Source: Christiangramia gaetbulicola (GTDB lineage: Bacteria; Bacteroidota; Bacteroidia; Flavobacteriales; Flavobacteriaceae). From it: DNA of 64,000 nt. How positions within the stretch are numbered: the stretch's first letter is position 1; each line of letters opens with the position of its first letter. The position numbers and the translations under genes were made by a program. This document shows, piece by piece, positions 54,389 to 64,000 of this stretch. The notes below the pieces were generated by a model. That model saw only the letters and a list, made by a program, of their open reading frames with translations, was not told the origin of the DNA and ran no database searches. The stretch covers positions 310,001 through 374,000 of the forward strand of contig NZ_QBKQ01000002.1 of assembly GCF_003054225.1 (NCBI RefSeq), written 5' to 3'.

Positions 54389-56695
54389 ATGTTAGCAAGA
54401 ATAAAAAGACATCCCAAATTAAAGTGGGCATTAATCGTACTTCTAAGTTTAATCACACTTTTCTTTTTATTTTTTGGAAGTATCTATTTCGGTTTCTGGG
54501 GCAAGATCCCAAGTTCGAAAGAACTTACAGAATTAAAACAGAATAAAGCTACCCAGGTTTTAGCCTCTAATGGTGAACTAATAGGTAAGTTCTATATTTT
54601 CGACCGCCAACCCATCAAATTCTCTGAGTTCCCGCAACACCTTATTGAAGCACTTATAGCGACTGAAGATGCTCGTTTCTATGAACATGATGGTATAGAT
54701 AACCGTAGCCTTTTAAGAGTGTTTTTCAAATCTATCCTTTTACAGGACGAATCTGCAGGTGGAGGTAGTACTATAAGCTTGCAATTGGCCAAGAATATTT
54801 ATGGCAGACGCGATTTCGGAATGTTCGGTATCGTAATTAACAAGATGCAGGAAGCGGTGATCGCGAAAAGACTTGAGGATATCTATACCAAGGATGAGAT
54901 CATCGAGCTTTACTTTAATACCGTTCCATTTAGTGATAATACTTATGGTATTGAAAGTGCCTCTCTTAAGTTCTTCAATAAACATACTTCAGAATTAACT
55001 TTAGAAGAAGCGGCAGTTCTGGTAGGAATGCTAAAAGCTAGTCATTACTACAATCCGCGTATATTCCCTGAACGCAGCAGGTTAAGGCGCGATGTTGTTC
55101 TTATGCAAATGGCCAGAAACAATTACCTGAGCATGGAAGAGGCTGAAGAAGCGAAATTACAACCTCTTATCCTCGATTATAAAAGCTACAGTCATGATAA
55201 AGGAATCGCTCCTTACTTTCGGGAACAGGTGAGAAAAGATGTTAGCCAGGTTCTGGATAACTTAAAGAATAAAGATGGTAAAAAGTATAACATATACCGT
55301 GACGGACTGATCGTTCATACCACCCTTAATTACAAAATGCAGCAACTCGCCGAAGAAGCGATGCTGGAACATATGTCCCAATTACAGGTGGAGCATGAAA
55401 AATCCTATGGTAGCTACGCTCCATGGATCCGGGATAAAAAGATCCTGAACGATGCCGTAAAAAGATCTCCTAAATATCAGTCCTTGCTGAAAGATGGTCT
55501 TAGTGAAGCTGAAATCATGAAAAAATTAGAGCAGAAACATCCAACCGAATTATTTAGTTATGAAGGAGGTATGGAAACAAGGAATGTTAGCACCATAGAT
55601 AGTGTGGCTCATTACCTGAAATTTTTAAATTCCGGACTATTGGCCGTAGATCCCGAGAATGGTGGTGTACAGGCCTGGGTTGGAGGCGTGGATTTCAGGT
55701 TCTTTAAATATGATCATGTGGCACAAAGTAAAAGACAGGTTGGCTCCACTTTTAAACCCGTTGTTTATACAGCCGCACTGGAAAATGGCATAGACCCCTG
55801 CTCCTACTTCTCTGTTCGTGAAGTTACCTATGAAGATGGGTGGACCCCTTCCAATTCATCTAGTGAAGGTGATGATCCTAATATGAATTACAATTTAAAG
55901 ACCGCTTTAAGCAGGTCTATGAATACCATCGCGGTTAAGGTTCTTATGGAAACCGGAATTGGAAATGTGATCGAGCAGGCCAGGAAAATGGGAATAGAAT
56001 CTGATCTTCCTGCAGTTCCTTCTATCGCTTTAGGAACCGCTTCTTTAACTCTTAGTGAACTTACTTCTGCTTATACCAGTTATGCGAATAATGGCCATTA
56101 TTCCAAGCCATATTATATTACCAGGATCGAAGATGGCGATGGAAATCTCCTTGCTGAATTTGAGCCAGAAGTATCTAAAAACAGGGCTTTTTCTGAAGAC
56201 ACCAGGAAGATCATGATCAACATGATGCAGGCAACCGTTAATGAGGGAACCGCGACCAGGTTACGTTATAAGTATGGACTTCAGAATGATATTGCTGGAA
56301 AAACAGGAACGACTCAGGATAATAAAGATGGCTGGTTCGTTGGGATCACACCAGAACTGGTATGTGTAACCTGGGTTGGAGCAGATGATCACAGGATAGG
56401 GTTTAGAAATACAGGTATTGGCCAGGGTGCAAATTCGGCATTACCAATTTTTGCGAGATTAATGCAAAAAATGAATGCCGACTCGAATTTCAACAATATC
56501 ACTAATGCTCGCTTCGCCCCACTTTCAGGGGAACTTGCAGAAATGATGGAATGTCCTCCGCAAGAAAGAGACAACTTCTTTGAGCGTCTCTTTTCAGGAA
56601 AAGACAAAGACGCTCAAAAGAGAAATAATAAAAAGGAAAAGAAGAAAAAAGGATTCTTCAATCGTCTCTTCGGTAAAAAAGATAAAGACAATTAG
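54389..56695 (+). CDS. bifunctional class A penicillin-binding protein (PBP1-type)
   Basis: 768 residues from the ATG; the TTG frame from 54359 adds ten residues before a clear membrane anchor (WALIVLLSLITLFFLFFGSI). Glycosyltransferase GT51 signatures EDARFYEHDGID and GGSTISLQLAKNIYGRR, and transpeptidase motifs GSTFKP (SxxK), SRSMNT (SxN) and KTGTT. It polymerises and cross-links peptidoglycan. The last ~55 residues are strongly basic (KKEKKKKGFFNRLFGKKDKDN). Confidence 0.95.
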   Translation: MLARIKRHPKLKWALIVLLSLITLFFLFFGSIYFGFWGKIPSSKELTELKQNKATQVLASNGELIGKFYIFDRQPIKFSEFPQHLIEALIATEDARFYEHDGIDNRSLLRVFFKSILLQDESAGGGSTISLQLAKNIYGRRDFGMFGIVINKMQEAVIAKRLEDIYTKDEIIELYFNTVPFSDNTYGIESASLKFFNKHTSELTLEEAAVLVGMLKASHYYNPRIFPERSRLRRDVVLMQMARNNYLSMEEAEEAKLQPLILDYKSYSHDKGIAPYFREQVRKDVSQVLDNLKNKDGKKYNIYRDGLIVHTTLNYKMQQLAEEAMLEHMSQLQVEHEKSYGSYAPWIRDKKILNDAVKRSPKYQSLLKDGLSEAEIMKKLEQKHPTELFSYEGGMETRNVSTIDSVAHYLKFLNSGLLAVDPENGGVQAWVGGVDFRFFKYDHVAQSKRQVGSTFKPVVYTAALENGIDPCSYFSVREVTYEDGWTPSNSSSEGDDPNMNYNLKTALSRSMNTIAVKVLMETGIGNVIEQARKMGIESDLPAVPSIALGTASLTLSELTSAYTSYANNGHYSKPYYITRIEDGDGNLLAEFEPEVSKNRAFSEDTRKIMINMMQATVNEGTATRLRYKYGLQNDIAGKTGTTQDNKDGWFVGITPELVCVTWVGADDHRIGFRNTGIGQGANSALPIFARLMQKMNADSNFNNITNARFAPLSGELAEMMECPPQERDNFFERLFSGKDKDAQKRNNKKEKKKKGFFNRLFGKKDKDN

Positions 56696-56700
56696 GACAA

Positions 56701-58215
56701 TTAGAATTGCTTATTGATCTCCATTCTTAGTTTACGGGAATAATCTTCTTCCAGCCAGTCACGGTAGTTCTTGGTACTTTTACTAATACAGTATGAGTAC
56801 TGTCTTATTCTGGAGGCAATATCGTCTTTCAGCTCCTTGGCGAGTATTCTCGCATCGAACACATCTTCACTGTTCTCTACACACATTTGCACGTGTTGCT
56901 CCATAGACCACTCCAGTACGGCTTTAGATTTTAATCCTTTTTTGATGACTTCATCATAAGCTGCTTCAATATCGAAAGTAACATCTTCGGTCTTCGAGAA
57001 TTGTTCCCGAACCTCTGGTGGCATCTGGTACTGAAAATCTCTTTCGATCTCTTCATCACTAAGAAGATTTTCAAAATAGAAATCTGGCGATCTAAAGATC
57101 TGTTTCCAATCTACCGGGGTACTCCAGTGACCAAACCTGGCCATGTTGTTACCAAGGTCGATCACGTTGAACTCGCTCTTATCTTTTAATACACGGGATC
57201 CACGACCAATCATCTGGAAATAAAGCGTCAGCGATTTAGTCGCACGGTTTAAAATGATAGTTTCCACAGTAGGCTCATCAAAACCGGTAGTAAGTATACT
57301 TACCGAAGTTACGATAGCGTCTGGGGTATGTTTGAACCATTTCAAGATATCCTTACGGTCCTGCTTACTTGTAGTATTATCCAGGTGCCTGATGGGCAGA
57401 CCGGCATTTTTAAAAGTATGATAAACCTCTACAGAAGTATTAATACCATTATTGAAGATAAGCGTCTTTTTACCACGCGACCTTTCATAATATGCCGTAA
57501 GAAGTTTCTCCTGCATGCTATAATTAGAATACAGCTCTTCTGAAGACTTAACGGTATAATCACCGTTCATTCCTACCTTAAGATTGGTAAGACCTACATT
57601 GTAACTGTAAATATTCGCCTTGGCCAGGAATCCCTTTTCAATAAGAGAATTAATAGAGTCTCCAACAATGAGTTCTCTATAATTATCTTTCATAGGAAGC
57701 TTGATGTTAGAACTTAGTGGCGTCGCTGTAACTCCCAGAATGAAACATTTTTCGAAGAATTTGAAAAGCTTTCTAAAAGAGTTGTAATGCGCCTCATCAA
57801 TGATCACCAAACCTATATCCTGTATTTCCAGTTTCTCGTCATTCAAACGATTGTTCAGGGTTTCCACCATGGCCACAAAGCACATGTAGTCATCCTGATC
57901 TGGAAGCTCTTTTACTTTGGAGTTAATGATCTTATTACGAACCCCAAAACCAGACAACATTTTAGAGGTTTGTTTACAAAGTTCAATTCTGTGAGTTAGA
58001 ATAAGAACTTTCTTATTTGTTCGCTGTATATATTCTCTCGTCATTTGAGAGAAGATCACAGTTTTTCCTCCACCCGTAGGCAGCTGATACAACAGATTAT
58101 AGTTACCGGGGTGTTCTTCTATTACCCCAAAAATTTTATTTATATCCTTCTGCTGATAGTCATATAACTTCTTGTCTACTTTCTTCTTTTCAATACCAAA
58201 TGTTTCTAGCGCCAT
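56701..58215 (-). CDS. superfamily 2 DEAD/DEAH helicase (RadD/SSL2-like)
   Basis: 504 residues from the ATG giving MALETFGIEKKKVDKKL. Walker A PTGGGKT, motif II DEAH, motif III ATPLSSN and motif VI QMIGRGSRVLKDKSEFN are in order; the C-terminal part has no known domain. The nucleic-acid substrate is unknown. The convergent PBP gene ends 5 bp away. Confidence 0.85.
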   Translation of the reverse strand: MALETFGIEKKKVDKKLYDYQQKDINKIFGVIEEHPGNYNLLYQLPTGGGKTVIFSQMTREYIQRTNKKVLILTHRIELCKQTSKMLSGFGVRNKIINSKVKELPDQDDYMCFVAMVETLNNRLNDEKLEIQDIGLVIIDEAHYNSFRKLFKFFEKCFILGVTATPLSSNIKLPMKDNYRELIVGDSINSLIEKGFLAKANIYSYNVGLTNLKVGMNGDYTVKSSEELYSNYSMQEKLLTAYYERSRGKKTLIFNNGINTSVEVYHTFKNAGLPIRHLDNTTSKQDRKDILKWFKHTPDAIVTSVSILTTGFDEPTVETIILNRATKSLTLYFQMIGRGSRVLKDKSEFNVIDLGNNMARFGHWSTPVDWKQIFRSPDFYFENLLSDEEIERDFQYQMPPEVREQFSKTEDVTFDIEAAYDEVIKKGLKSKAVLEWSMEQHVQMCVENSEDVFDARILAKELKDDIASRIRQYSYCISKSTKNYRDWLEEDYSRKLRMEINKQF

Positions 58216-58431
58216 AGATTCCTTTATACGTAAGCAATTTTGCAAAAATAAGGCATTTTATACTTTACTCAAAAATTAATTGAGCAATAAGAAGTATTAA
58301 ATTGGATAAGTTTCCCTAAAAATTATCGTATTTTTAGAGCGGTGATTTTGACTATTGTTTTTTCAACTTCTGAAGAAATAACCTTTTATCCATCCCCCCG
58401 GAATTAGTTCTAATTAGAAAAATCCGGAAGT

Positions 58432-59148
58432 TTGGTCCCTACGAATGATCTTTATTCTAAGTATGAGTCAGTATTAACAAGCTGCGAGTTATTCGCAGAC
58501 CTGACTAAGTCGCAATGGCAGGATTTGCTATCAGATTTTCATGAAGAAAAGTGGAGCAAAAATACCTGTATCATCAACCATCAAAAATTCCTTTTCCATT
58601 TTTACATCATTACTAGGGGGCGTATCAAGATGTACAACGTAGACGAATTCAGTGAAAAAGAACACACTTTGTTCCTGCTAAAAGAAGCAGATGTTTTTGA
58701 TCTCTTTTGTTTATTCGATGGCACGAAACACCGGGTATATTACGAATGTCTTGATAATACCAAAGTACTGGCCATTCCCATGGACAGGTTAAGAGACTGG
58801 CTGAATAAAAATCCCCATCAATATCAGCATTTCCTCACTTACGCAGGAAAGATGATGAGAGCTCTGGAATCCAATGTCTCCCAGCTCATATTCACAAATA
58901 TTACTACCCGTCTTCTCAAGCTACTTCTTGAAAATGTAAATTCCAAATCTAAAAAGCTGGAACATATCAACGATCTGCCGAATAAGGAAATAGCAAACCT
59001 AATTGGGTCCACCAGGGCGGTGGTTAACCGCCACCTTCAATTATTAAAGCAAAATGGTTCTATAGACATGGCCAGGAATCAGCTTGAGATCAAAGATATT
59101 TCCCTTCTTCTAAAAGAACTGGAAAATCAGAACAGAAATCAAAAATAG
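58432..59148 (+). CDS. Crp/Fnr-family transcriptional regulator
   Basis: 238 residues from a TTG start (no ATG in reach of the family start). N-terminal cyclic-nucleotide-binding-like domain (FHFYIITRGRIKMYNVDEFS) and C-terminal helix-turn-helix (EIANLIGSTRAVVNRHLQLL). No Cys cluster as in Fnr. Ligand and targets are unknown; the secreted protein gene at 59247 follows 98 bp downstream. Confidence 0.85.
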   Translation: MVPTNDLYSKYESVLTSCELFADLTKSQWQDLLSDFHEEKWSKNTCIINHQKFLFHFYIITRGRIKMYNVDEFSEKEHTLFLLKEADVFDLFCLFDGTKHRVYYECLDNTKVLAIPMDRLRDWLNKNPHQYQHFLTYAGKMMRALESNVSQLIFTNITTRLLKLLLENVNSKSKKLEHINDLPNKEIANLIGSTRAVVNRHLQLLKQNGSIDMARNQLEIKDISLLLKELENQNRNQK

Positions 59149-59246
59149 ACCTCTTGTGCTACTTAAGTACTTTTACTACAGGTCTTTAGAATGTATCTTG
59201 CATCATCATATTCAAATATTTATCAATCATTTTAATCTTAAAAATC

Positions 59247-59807
59247 ATGAAAAAGATCATCACCTTTATTTTAGTCGCAGGATGGGTTTTAAACTCTTAT
59301 TCGCAAGAAGTTATCCAACTTGAAGAAACAACTTTACATTATGAACCAACCGGTGAAATCGTATTTGAAGATTATTCCAACGGTATCGTTAAAGTGAAAG
59401 AAAATTACCAGAGACAATTTCAATCAAATGCCATCGCATTTATCAATGAGAATTTTGATCTGAAAAGATTCCGTGAAGAATCTGGAAACATGAGTGGAGA
59501 TGTTTATGTAACCGTTTCCAGTTCTAATGGGCAATTAAGAGCCGTTTATAATGACAAAGATGAATTGGTTAAAACATACCAACAATTTAAAAACGTACCT
59601 CTTCCTTATGATGTAAGAAACCAGGTCTACGCTAATTATCTTGGTTGGACATTAACTAAAGATAAATACATAGCTTCTGGTATGCAGTCAAACATAGACG
59701 ATGAAAAATACATTGTACACCTTGAAAAAGGAAAAGAACGCACAAAATTAAAAATCATTCCTGCACGTAGTACTGTCACCGGAGTGGCATCTGTAGAAAA
59801 ATATTAG
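59247..59807 (+). CDS. secreted hypothetical protein
   Basis: 186 residues with a signal peptide (KIITFILVAGWVLNSYSQ). The mature part is beta-rich and contains YNDKDELVKTYQQFKNVPLP. I do not recognise a named family; the DELVKTYQQFKNV pattern resembles extracytoplasmic beta proteins fed by DUF2874-like domains, without confidence. Possibly under control of the Crp/Fnr regulator just upstream. Confidence 0.65.
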   Translation: MKKIITFILVAGWVLNSYSQEVIQLEETTLHYEPTGEIVFEDYSNGIVKVKENYQRQFQSNAIAFINENFDLKRFREESGNMSGDVYVTVSSSNGQLRAVYNDKDELVKTYQQFKNVPLPYDVRNQVYANYLGWTLTKDKYIASGMQSNIDDEKYIVHLEKGKERTKLKIIPARSTVTGVASVEKY

Positions 59808-59826
59808 TAAATAATTAAAAGCCTAG

Positions 59827-59966
59827 GAGGCTGTATGAATTTTCAGCACTGTCTAAATCTCATAAGACAGAATGTTAAAATGTAATAGTAGTTAATAGTT
59901 AATAAATAGTTGATCTCTCAGATCAATAAAATCACTCAGAGTTAACGCTAAAATTCAAACAGCCTC
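59827..59966. repeat. 140-bp inverted-repeat element (MITE- or structured-RNA-like)
   Basis: Arms GAGGCTGTatGAATTTT (59827-59843) and AAAATTCaaACAGCCTC (59950-59966) differ at two positions. Between them lie two further hairpins (CTGTCT/AGACAG and TTGATCTctcAGATCAA). It lies between the ends of two convergent genes. No target-site duplication could be seen. Confidence 0.55.
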
Positions 59967-59970
59967 TTCT

Positions 59971-60858
59971 TTATTGCTCAAAAAGATCTGATGACAAATA
60001 CCGGTCTCCCCTGTCACAGACAATACTTACCACAAGTCCGCTTTCTAATTCATTACATAATCTAATTGCAGCACTGGCGGCACCTCCACTGCTCATACCA
60101 GCAAAAATACCTTCCTCCTCGGCAAGTCTTCTACTCATCTTTATTGCTTCCTGTTCACTTACCTCCAACACCCTGTCAACTTTCTTTGGATTGAAGATCT
60201 TAGGCAAATAAGCTTCAGGCCATTTCCTGATGCCCGGAATACGGGAATCATCTGTTGGCTGCACCCCAACGATCTGAATATCTGTATTTTGTTCCTTTAA
60301 AAAAGTGCTGGTTCCCATAATGGTGCCGGTGGTGCCCATAGAGGATACAAAATGAGTAACCTTATGGTTGGTATCCCGCCAGATCTCCGGTCCTGTAGTA
60401 TTATAATGGGCTTTCCAGTTATCGTTATTCGCAAACTGGTTCAGCATGAAATAACCACCCGTTTTCATTTTATCTTCAGCATAATCCCGGGAGCCCTCTA
60501 TACCATCATCTGCACTGGTCAGAATCACTTTTGCACCATAAGCTCTCATGGTTTGTACCCTTTCTATAGTAGAATTCTCGGGCATCACCAATTCAATATC
60601 CAGACCAAAGATCCCCGCGATCATCGCCAGGGCAATTCCAGTATTCCCACTCGTAGCTTCAATAAGCTTGGTCTTTTTATCGATTTCGCCTCTGTCCAGG
60701 GCGCTTTTGATCATGTTATAGGCAGCCCTGTCTTTTACACTACCTCCTGGGTTTTGCCCTTCGAGTTTAAAATATAGTTCCACTCCCGGTTTATTGAATA
60801 CTCGTTTTGCTTTTACCAACGGAGTATTTCCTACCAGGTCTAATATTGAATCATTCAT
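59971..60858 (-). CDS. cysM: cysteine synthase B
   Basis: 295 residues, PLP fold type II. The lysine loop is [13 protein letters not shown] (near 38-50), and the substrate loop [13 protein letters not shown] (near 68). The phosphate loop [11 protein letters not shown] is present near 180. It makes cysteine from O-acetylserine and sulfide or thiosulfate. The start overlaps the stop of the serine acetyltransferase gene by 4 bp (ATGA), so this is the second step of one operon. Confidence 0.9.
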   Translation of the reverse strand: MNDSILDLVGNTPLVKAKRVFNKPGVELYFKLEGQNPGGSVKDRAAYNMIKSALDRGEIDKKTKLIEATSGNTGIALAMIAGIFGLDIELVMPENSTIERVQTMRAYGAKVILTSADDGIEGSRDYAEDKMKTGGYFMLNQFANNDNWKAHYNTTGPEIWRDTNHKVTHFVSSMGTTGTIMGTSTFLKEQNTDIQIVGVQPTDDSRIPGIRKWPEAYLPKIFNPKKVDRVLEVSEQEAIKMSRRLAEEEGIFAGMSSGGAASAAIRLCNELESGLVVSIVCDRGDRYLSSDLFEQ

Positions 60859-61646
60859 TTGTGTGCTGCGTTTTTGATACTAATTTGAGGAGTATGTGAT
60901 ACCATCGAATTTTTAGGAACAGATTTGGTTAACCAAACGTTTCCGCCGATAACACTATTCTCACCAATTACAGTTTCTCCACCTAAAATGGTAGCGTTTG
61001 CGTAAATGGTCACATTACTCTCGATGGTTGGATGTCTTTTGACATTTCTTAAGGTCCTGTTCACGGTCAATGCCCCGAGGGTAACCCCCTGATAGATCTT
61101 TACATTATCCTTAATTACTGCGGTCTCCCCTATTACCACTCCGGTTGCATGATCTATAAAAAAGGAATTTCCAATCTTAGCGCCGGGATTAATATCTGTA
61201 CCAGTGGTACTATGGGCACATTCGGTCATTAATCGTGGGACCAAAGGCAACCCGAATTTGTACAACTCGTGACTTAACCTGTAAGTTGCTATGGCGTAAA
61301 AGCCGGGATAGGATAAATAAACCTCTTCTACCGAATTTGCTGCAGGATCATTCTTTGCAATGGCTTGAGCATCTAAATTCAGTTTTTCCAGGATACCAGG
61401 TAGCATTTCAAGGTAATCTTTCCAGATATCCTGACAGGGCGAACCAGGTTCCCAGCAAACCAGTTTTGCCAGAACTTCAAAATCCATCCCCAATTCCATC
61501 AGATTATCTTTTACCGGAGTCTGTTTGTCAAAAAGAGTATAGAAAAGTTTATGGGTAAAGGCCTCGGTCTTACTCTTAATACTCAAATTAAGATTAGGCA
61601 GATTCTTCTGTTCTTCAATTTGAGAAATTATTTTTTCCAATTCCAT
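60855..61646 (-). CDS. cysE: serine O-acetyltransferase
   Basis: 263 residues. The left-handed beta-helix hexapeptide repeats start near [20 protein letters not shown] (with catalytic His) and continue in [19 protein letters not shown] and [12 protein letters not shown]. The N-terminal helical part is of the longer SAT type. It makes O-acetylserine for the downstream CysM. The four-base overlap supports translational coupling. Confidence 0.9.
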   Translation of the reverse strand: MELEKIISQIEEQKNLPNLNLSIKSKTEAFTHKLFYTLFDKQTPVKDNLMELGMDFEVLAKLVCWEPGSPCQDIWKDYLEMLPGILEKLNLDAQAIAKNDPAANSVEEVYLSYPGFYAIATYRLSHELYKFGLPLVPRLMTECAHSTTGTDINPGAKIGNSFFIDHATGVVIGETAVIKDNVKIYQGVTLGALTVNRTLRNVKRHPTIESNVTIYANATILGGETVIGENSVIGGNVWLTKSVPKNSMVSHTPQISIKNAAHK

Positions 61647-61873
61647 AACTTTTAATATTGACTTTCAAATTTACTCAATTAGACCGAACTCAAGAAGCTT
61701 ATCATTACTAAGCCTGGAAAGAGAAAAAATCTATTTTTTAAAATTCAAGATTACATAAATTTTCAGGTTTTTAATTATTCTTAAATAATTTTAGGCAAAA
61801 CTTAACGCTCTTCTTCCCTTGATTTCTTTGCGTTCATTGTAATTTCAATCTACAACCAATAAATCATGCTATT

Positions 61874-63163
61874 ATGGCTAAGAAAGAATCCTCAGGATCT
61901 CTAGGCTGGCCTTCAGTCTGGGCCCTGGCTGCCGGAGGAATGGTAGGAGGCGGAATCTACACCGCACTTGGAGTAGTAGTTTCAGTTGCGGGTCAATGGG
62001 CCTGGCTAAGTTTCGTTATAAGTGGAATAATCGCCTGTTCAAGTGCCTATTGCTATATAGTTCTTGCTAACAAATTTGAAGAAAGCGGAGGTGCTTTTAC
62101 TTATCTGAGAGAGATCAATAAAAACGGAATTGCCGGCAGTCTGTCCTGGCTTTTGTTGCTTGGTTATGTTCTAACCATGGCGGTTTATGCATTCGCCTTC
62201 GGGCATTATCTCTCTTTTGCCTTAAATACTTCACCCCTGGTTACCAGGCTATTCGCGATAGGGATCATGGTAGGACTAATAAGCCTTAACCTTGCGGGAG
62301 TTACCAAAACGAAAAAGGTAGAGATCGCAATTGTCAGCATTAATTTGCTTGCCCTTATAGGTCTAGCCGTTCTAGGTTTTATGCAATGGGATACAGTAAA
62401 ATTAATTTCAGGCATAGAACCCAGACCACTTTGGAGCGCGCCCATTGGTGCAGCCAGTATATTTATGGCTTATGAAGGGTTTCAATTGCTAACCTATGAA
62501 TATGAGGACATTAAAAAACCTAAGAAGATTCTAAAACCAACCATAATTACGGCGGTAATCTTCGTAATTATTATCTACGCAATTGTTGCTGTAGGTGCAG
62601 TAATGCTAGCCGGAAGCCTTGCGATCATTGCCCAGAAACAGGTTTCTCTTTCTATTGCCGCCAGAAACGCACTGGGAGTGCCTGGTTTGATCATAATGAC
62701 TGTGGCAGCAGTATTTGCCACAGCTGCAGCGATTAACTCTACCCTTTTCTCCAGTGCGAATCTTTCAAAAAGAGTGGCAAACGATAAGGAACTACCACCG
62801 TTCTTTAAAAAAACGCATAACAATGTACCGTACAGAGCAGTCATTTTACTTGGGATATTGTCTACTATCCTGGCAGTAATAGGAAAATTATCTTCCTTAG
62901 TAGAAGCGGCCAGTTTAATCTTCCTGATCACCTTTGGAGTCGTAAATGTGATTGCTTTAAGGTTTTTAAAAGCTAATAGAAAATGGATCTCCTGGATAGG
63001 AATCATTTTAGCAGGAATTGTGATCCTGGTCTTAATTTCAAGACTGTCTATAGTTGCTCCGGTACAATTAGGAATCCTGGTATTCCTGGCTCTTTTAATA
63101 ATTTTAGGTAGACCGGCTTTAATGAGAAATTATTCTTCAAAATCTTCAGATGATGACAAATAG
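61874..63163 (+). CDS. amino-acid/polyamine permease (APC superfamily)
   Basis: 429 residues, 12 membrane helices. The APC signature GGGIYTALGVVVSVAGQWAW at the first helix carries the unwound glycine motif, and SAYCYIVLANKFEESGGAFTYL is present near 55-76. Substrate unknown. The last codons overlap by 14 bp the next lipoprotein gene, which suggests coupled translation. Confidence 0.85.
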   Translation: MAKKESSGSLGWPSVWALAAGGMVGGGIYTALGVVVSVAGQWAWLSFVISGIIACSSAYCYIVLANKFEESGGAFTYLREINKNGIAGSLSWLLLLGYVLTMAVYAFAFGHYLSFALNTSPLVTRLFAIGIMVGLISLNLAGVTKTKKVEIAIVSINLLALIGLAVLGFMQWDTVKLISGIEPRPLWSAPIGAASIFMAYEGFQLLTYEYEDIKKPKKILKPTIITAVIFVIIIYAIVAVGAVMLAGSLAIIAQKQVSLSIAARNALGVPGLIIMTVAAVFATAAAINSTLFSSANLSKRVANDKELPPFFKKTHNNVPYRAVILLGILSTILAVIGKLSSLVEAASLIFLITFGVVNVIALRFLKANRKWISWIGIILAGIVILVLISRLSIVAPVQLGILVFLALLIILGRPALMRNYSSKSSDDDK

Positions 63164-63881
63164 ATATGCTATACCGCTATTGATCTTGATTTTGATAGCA
63201 TCGTTAAGTTGTAACAGGAAAACAGACAAACATGATCCTGAATTCCGTGTATATAATAGCACCAACAGTGCTTTGACCATACAAATGAATAAACAGGAAA
63301 GTTCAACCGGGATAGAGATTGCAGAAAAGCAAACTTCGGAATATCAATTACTGGATCCCGGGATTCATAATATGGAGGTGAAATCCTCAAAATCCCTGCT
63401 TGAACATAAGATTGGAATTGCCGCCGGTGAAAAATACACCTGTATTATCTATGGTGATCCAGCCCAATCTTCAAAAATTAATGATGCTACTTTTTCATAC
63501 AAATTGCATAATATTTTTGAAGGATCTGAAAATTTTACAAAAAATGGTTTCCTACCGTCGTACATGGTTTTCAGAGATAAAATAAAACTAAAGAAAGGTC
63601 TTAGTGCCTTACGAGCTTTTCATGCCGCTACCGGAATGAGTCCGGTTACGATAAAGGTCAAAGATGGGAAATCGTCAAAAAGTTTAGCTAAAGGGCTAGC
63701 CTACGCAAAGCCTGTATTAAGCAAGCATATAAAAAGCGGAGTAAAAACACTGGAAGTTTACTGGAAGGGAGCTCCTCAACCTGTAATTTCTAGAGAATAT
63801 GATTTTAAGTCTGAAAAGTCCTATATCATTATTTTTTACAATAAAGAGAATAAGCCAGGAATAGAGATCTTGGAAAACTAA
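63150..63881 (+). CDS. DUF4397-like periplasmic lipoprotein
   Basis: 243 residues. Lipoprotein signal ends at ASLSC (Cys 21). Two beta domains follow (FRVYNSTNSALTIQMNKQES and ALRAFHAATGMSPVTIKVKDG); the second pattern resembles DUF4397. The start overlaps the permease by 14 bp, so it may be a binding or regulatory partner, but this is inferred. Confidence 0.7.
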   Translation: MMTNRYAIPLLILILIASLSCNRKTDKHDPEFRVYNSTNSALTIQMNKQESSTGIEIAEKQTSEYQLLDPGIHNMEVKSSKSLLEHKIGIAAGEKYTCIIYGDPAQSSKINDATFSYKLHNIFEGSENFTKNGFLPSYMVFRDKIKLKKGLSALRAFHAATGMSPVTIKVKDGKSSKSLAKGLAYAKPVLSKHIKSGVKTLEVYWKGAPQPVISREYDFKSEKSYIIIFYNKENKPGIEILEN

Positions 63882-63882
63882 A

Positions 63883-64000
63883 TTATCTTATTAGTGAGAA
63901 ATGGATAGTTTGATCTGGAAAACCAGATATTTTAATAAGACACCAGTAATCATCTGCCGGAAGATCTGTTCCATTAAATTTTCCATTCCATTGAAAGCCG
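63883..64000 (-). CDS. C-terminus of a T9SS type B (gliding-motility-associated C-terminal domain) protein (partial)
   Basis: 39 residues are visible before the right edge (reading from the minus strand). The end FQWNGKFNGTDLPADDYW with C-terminal HFSLIR matches the CHU_C/type B sorting signature W-x-G-x-(F/Y)NG…LPxDxYW…HFSLxR. Its start lies outside. Convergent with the lipoprotein gene, one base apart. Confidence 0.8.
   Translation of the reverse strand, partial: GFQWNGKFNGTDLPADDYWCLIKISGFPDQTIHFSLIR

Noticed and set aside
60352-60777. 141-codon plus-strand open frame
   Set aside because: Antisense to cysM and lacks any recognisable domain.

Overview
The window looks like a chromosomal segment of a marine-type member of the Flavobacteriaceae (Bacteroidota; Gramella/Christiangramia-like is my best guess). 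The evidence is AT-rich DNA with little Shine-Dalgarno usage, type IX secretion (T9SS) C-terminal sorting domains, a TamA/TamB pair, DUF4402 proteins, a monofunctional aspartate kinase, 33-66 residue small membrane proteins and typical hairpin-plus-T-run terminators. I saw no rRNA, tRNA, CRISPR array, phage or intact insertion sequence.

Layout. 1-5.1 kb: a TPR/membrane signalling protein (cut by the left edge) with a small partner, an EF-G paralogue with an altered GTPase motif, and an AI-2E family permease. 5.3-8.0 kb: a cold-adaptation block of three tandem cold-shock genes with shared leaders, a fatty-acid desaturase and a longer cold-shock-domain protein. 8.1-15.5 kb: small stress and housekeeping genes (two oxidoreductases, dodecin, UspA, cupin, DUF2383, DinB, SnoaL-like, VOC, upp). 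15.5-24.5 kb: TamA-like and TamB envelope genes and an OmpA lipoprotein. 24.5-28.2 kb: a gluconate operon (DoxX, fused gluconokinase/6-phosphogluconate dehydrogenase, GntP permease). 28.4-37.0 kb: the most striking large unit, a chaperone-usher-like operon of four DUF4402 pilin-like proteins, a PapD-like chaperone, a T9SS-sorted giant protein and an usher-like barrel. 37-47.5 kb: GreA/B factor, SLC13 transporter, glycosyltransferase, aspartate kinase with a divergent ACT-like protein, two tiny membrane proteins, a GluR0-like ligand-gated channel, 3D-domain lipoprotein, Gfo/Idh oxidoreductase, FKBP and OsmC.

47.5-54.4 kb: a three-gene amidoligase cassette (RimK-like ATP-grasp, GCS2-like ligase, N-formylglutamate amidohydrolase-like), an M19 dipeptidase, a SdiA-regulated-type propeller, and then a tandem array of four almost identical 33-residue peptide genes in 139-bp units plus a fifth, diverged peptide gene. 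These peptide genes are unknown to me and are the best candidate here for an undescribed system. 54.4-64 kb: class A penicillin-binding protein, SF2 helicase, Crp/Fnr regulator, a secreted protein, a 140-bp inverted-repeat element, cysM-cysE, an amino-acid permease with a lipoprotein, and the C-terminal end of a T9SS type B protein cut by the right edge.

All functional calls come from motifs read by eye; no database or structure search was run.
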